Below are positions 6,765 to 6,798 of a DNA stretch of 6,798 nt, piece by piece (position 1 is the stretch's first letter; each line of letters starts with the position of its first letter). Where the stretch lies: positions 1 to 6,798 of the forward strand of contig JAHIKR010000224.1 of assembly GCA_018897415.1 (NCBI GenBank), read 5' to 3'. Both the position numbers and the translations under genes were made by a program. Under the pieces are notes generated by a model. The model was given only the letters and a program-made list of their open reading frames with translations. It made no database searches and had not been told where the DNA came from. This DNA is from Pseudomonadota bacterium. GTDB lineage: Bacteria > Desulfobacterota > Desulfobacteria > Desulfobacterales > ETH-SRB1.

Positions 6765-6798
6765 AAAAAATTTAATTAAACTCTTTGCAAACAACTCC

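Overview
The window is a bacterial chromosomal segment in which every supportable gene lies on the minus strand, so it reads from right to left: lipB, a truncated radC copy, a full-length radC-like gene, hsdR, and an hsdM that runs off the left edge. I see no convincing gene on the plus strand, and no tRNA, rRNA, CRISPR array or transposase. Base composition is moderate. The RadC and LipB protein styles, together with short dispersed repeats of the CTTTGCG and ATCCTGT types upstream of lipB, suggest an anaerobic deltaproteobacterium-like lineage (Desulfobacterota). This placement rests on impression and is of moderate to low confidence.

Region by region. 6694-6798 is a short AT-rich intergenic stretch with two degenerate tandem repeats; one of them contains the apparent GTG start of lipB. 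6004-6693 is lipB, an octanoyltransferase of lipoate synthesis. Within four bases of its stop codon begins a good sigma70-type promoter (5972-5999), followed by a leader of about 206 nt with no clear gene. 5412-5759 is an N-terminal piece of a classical RadC, with two compensating one-base shifts in its helix-hairpin-helix and no MPN/JAMM domain. 5266-5411 is AT-rich and apparently noncoding. 4582-5265 is a second, complete RadC-like gene with an intact JAMM motif.

The radC-like gene, hsdR and hsdM are joined by stop/start overlaps (ATGA and GTGA), and both hsd genes have strong Shine-Dalgarno sequences. They therefore look like one translationally coupled unit, probably driven by the promoter downstream of lipB. 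HsdR (1080 aa) carries an N-terminal DUF4145-like domain, the type I nuclease, the helicase motor and an EcoEI-type C-terminal domain. HsdM carries the N6-adenine methyltransferase motifs. hsdS, needed for target recognition, is not in the window and would be expected just past position 1.

The most interesting point is the tight coupling of a JAMM-type RadC to a type I restriction-modification system, lying beside a beheaded radC of a different subtype. Two readings are possible: the RadC-like protein is an accessory of the defence module, or the module was inserted at a resident radC locus and the fragment is the scar. The sequence alone does not decide between them.
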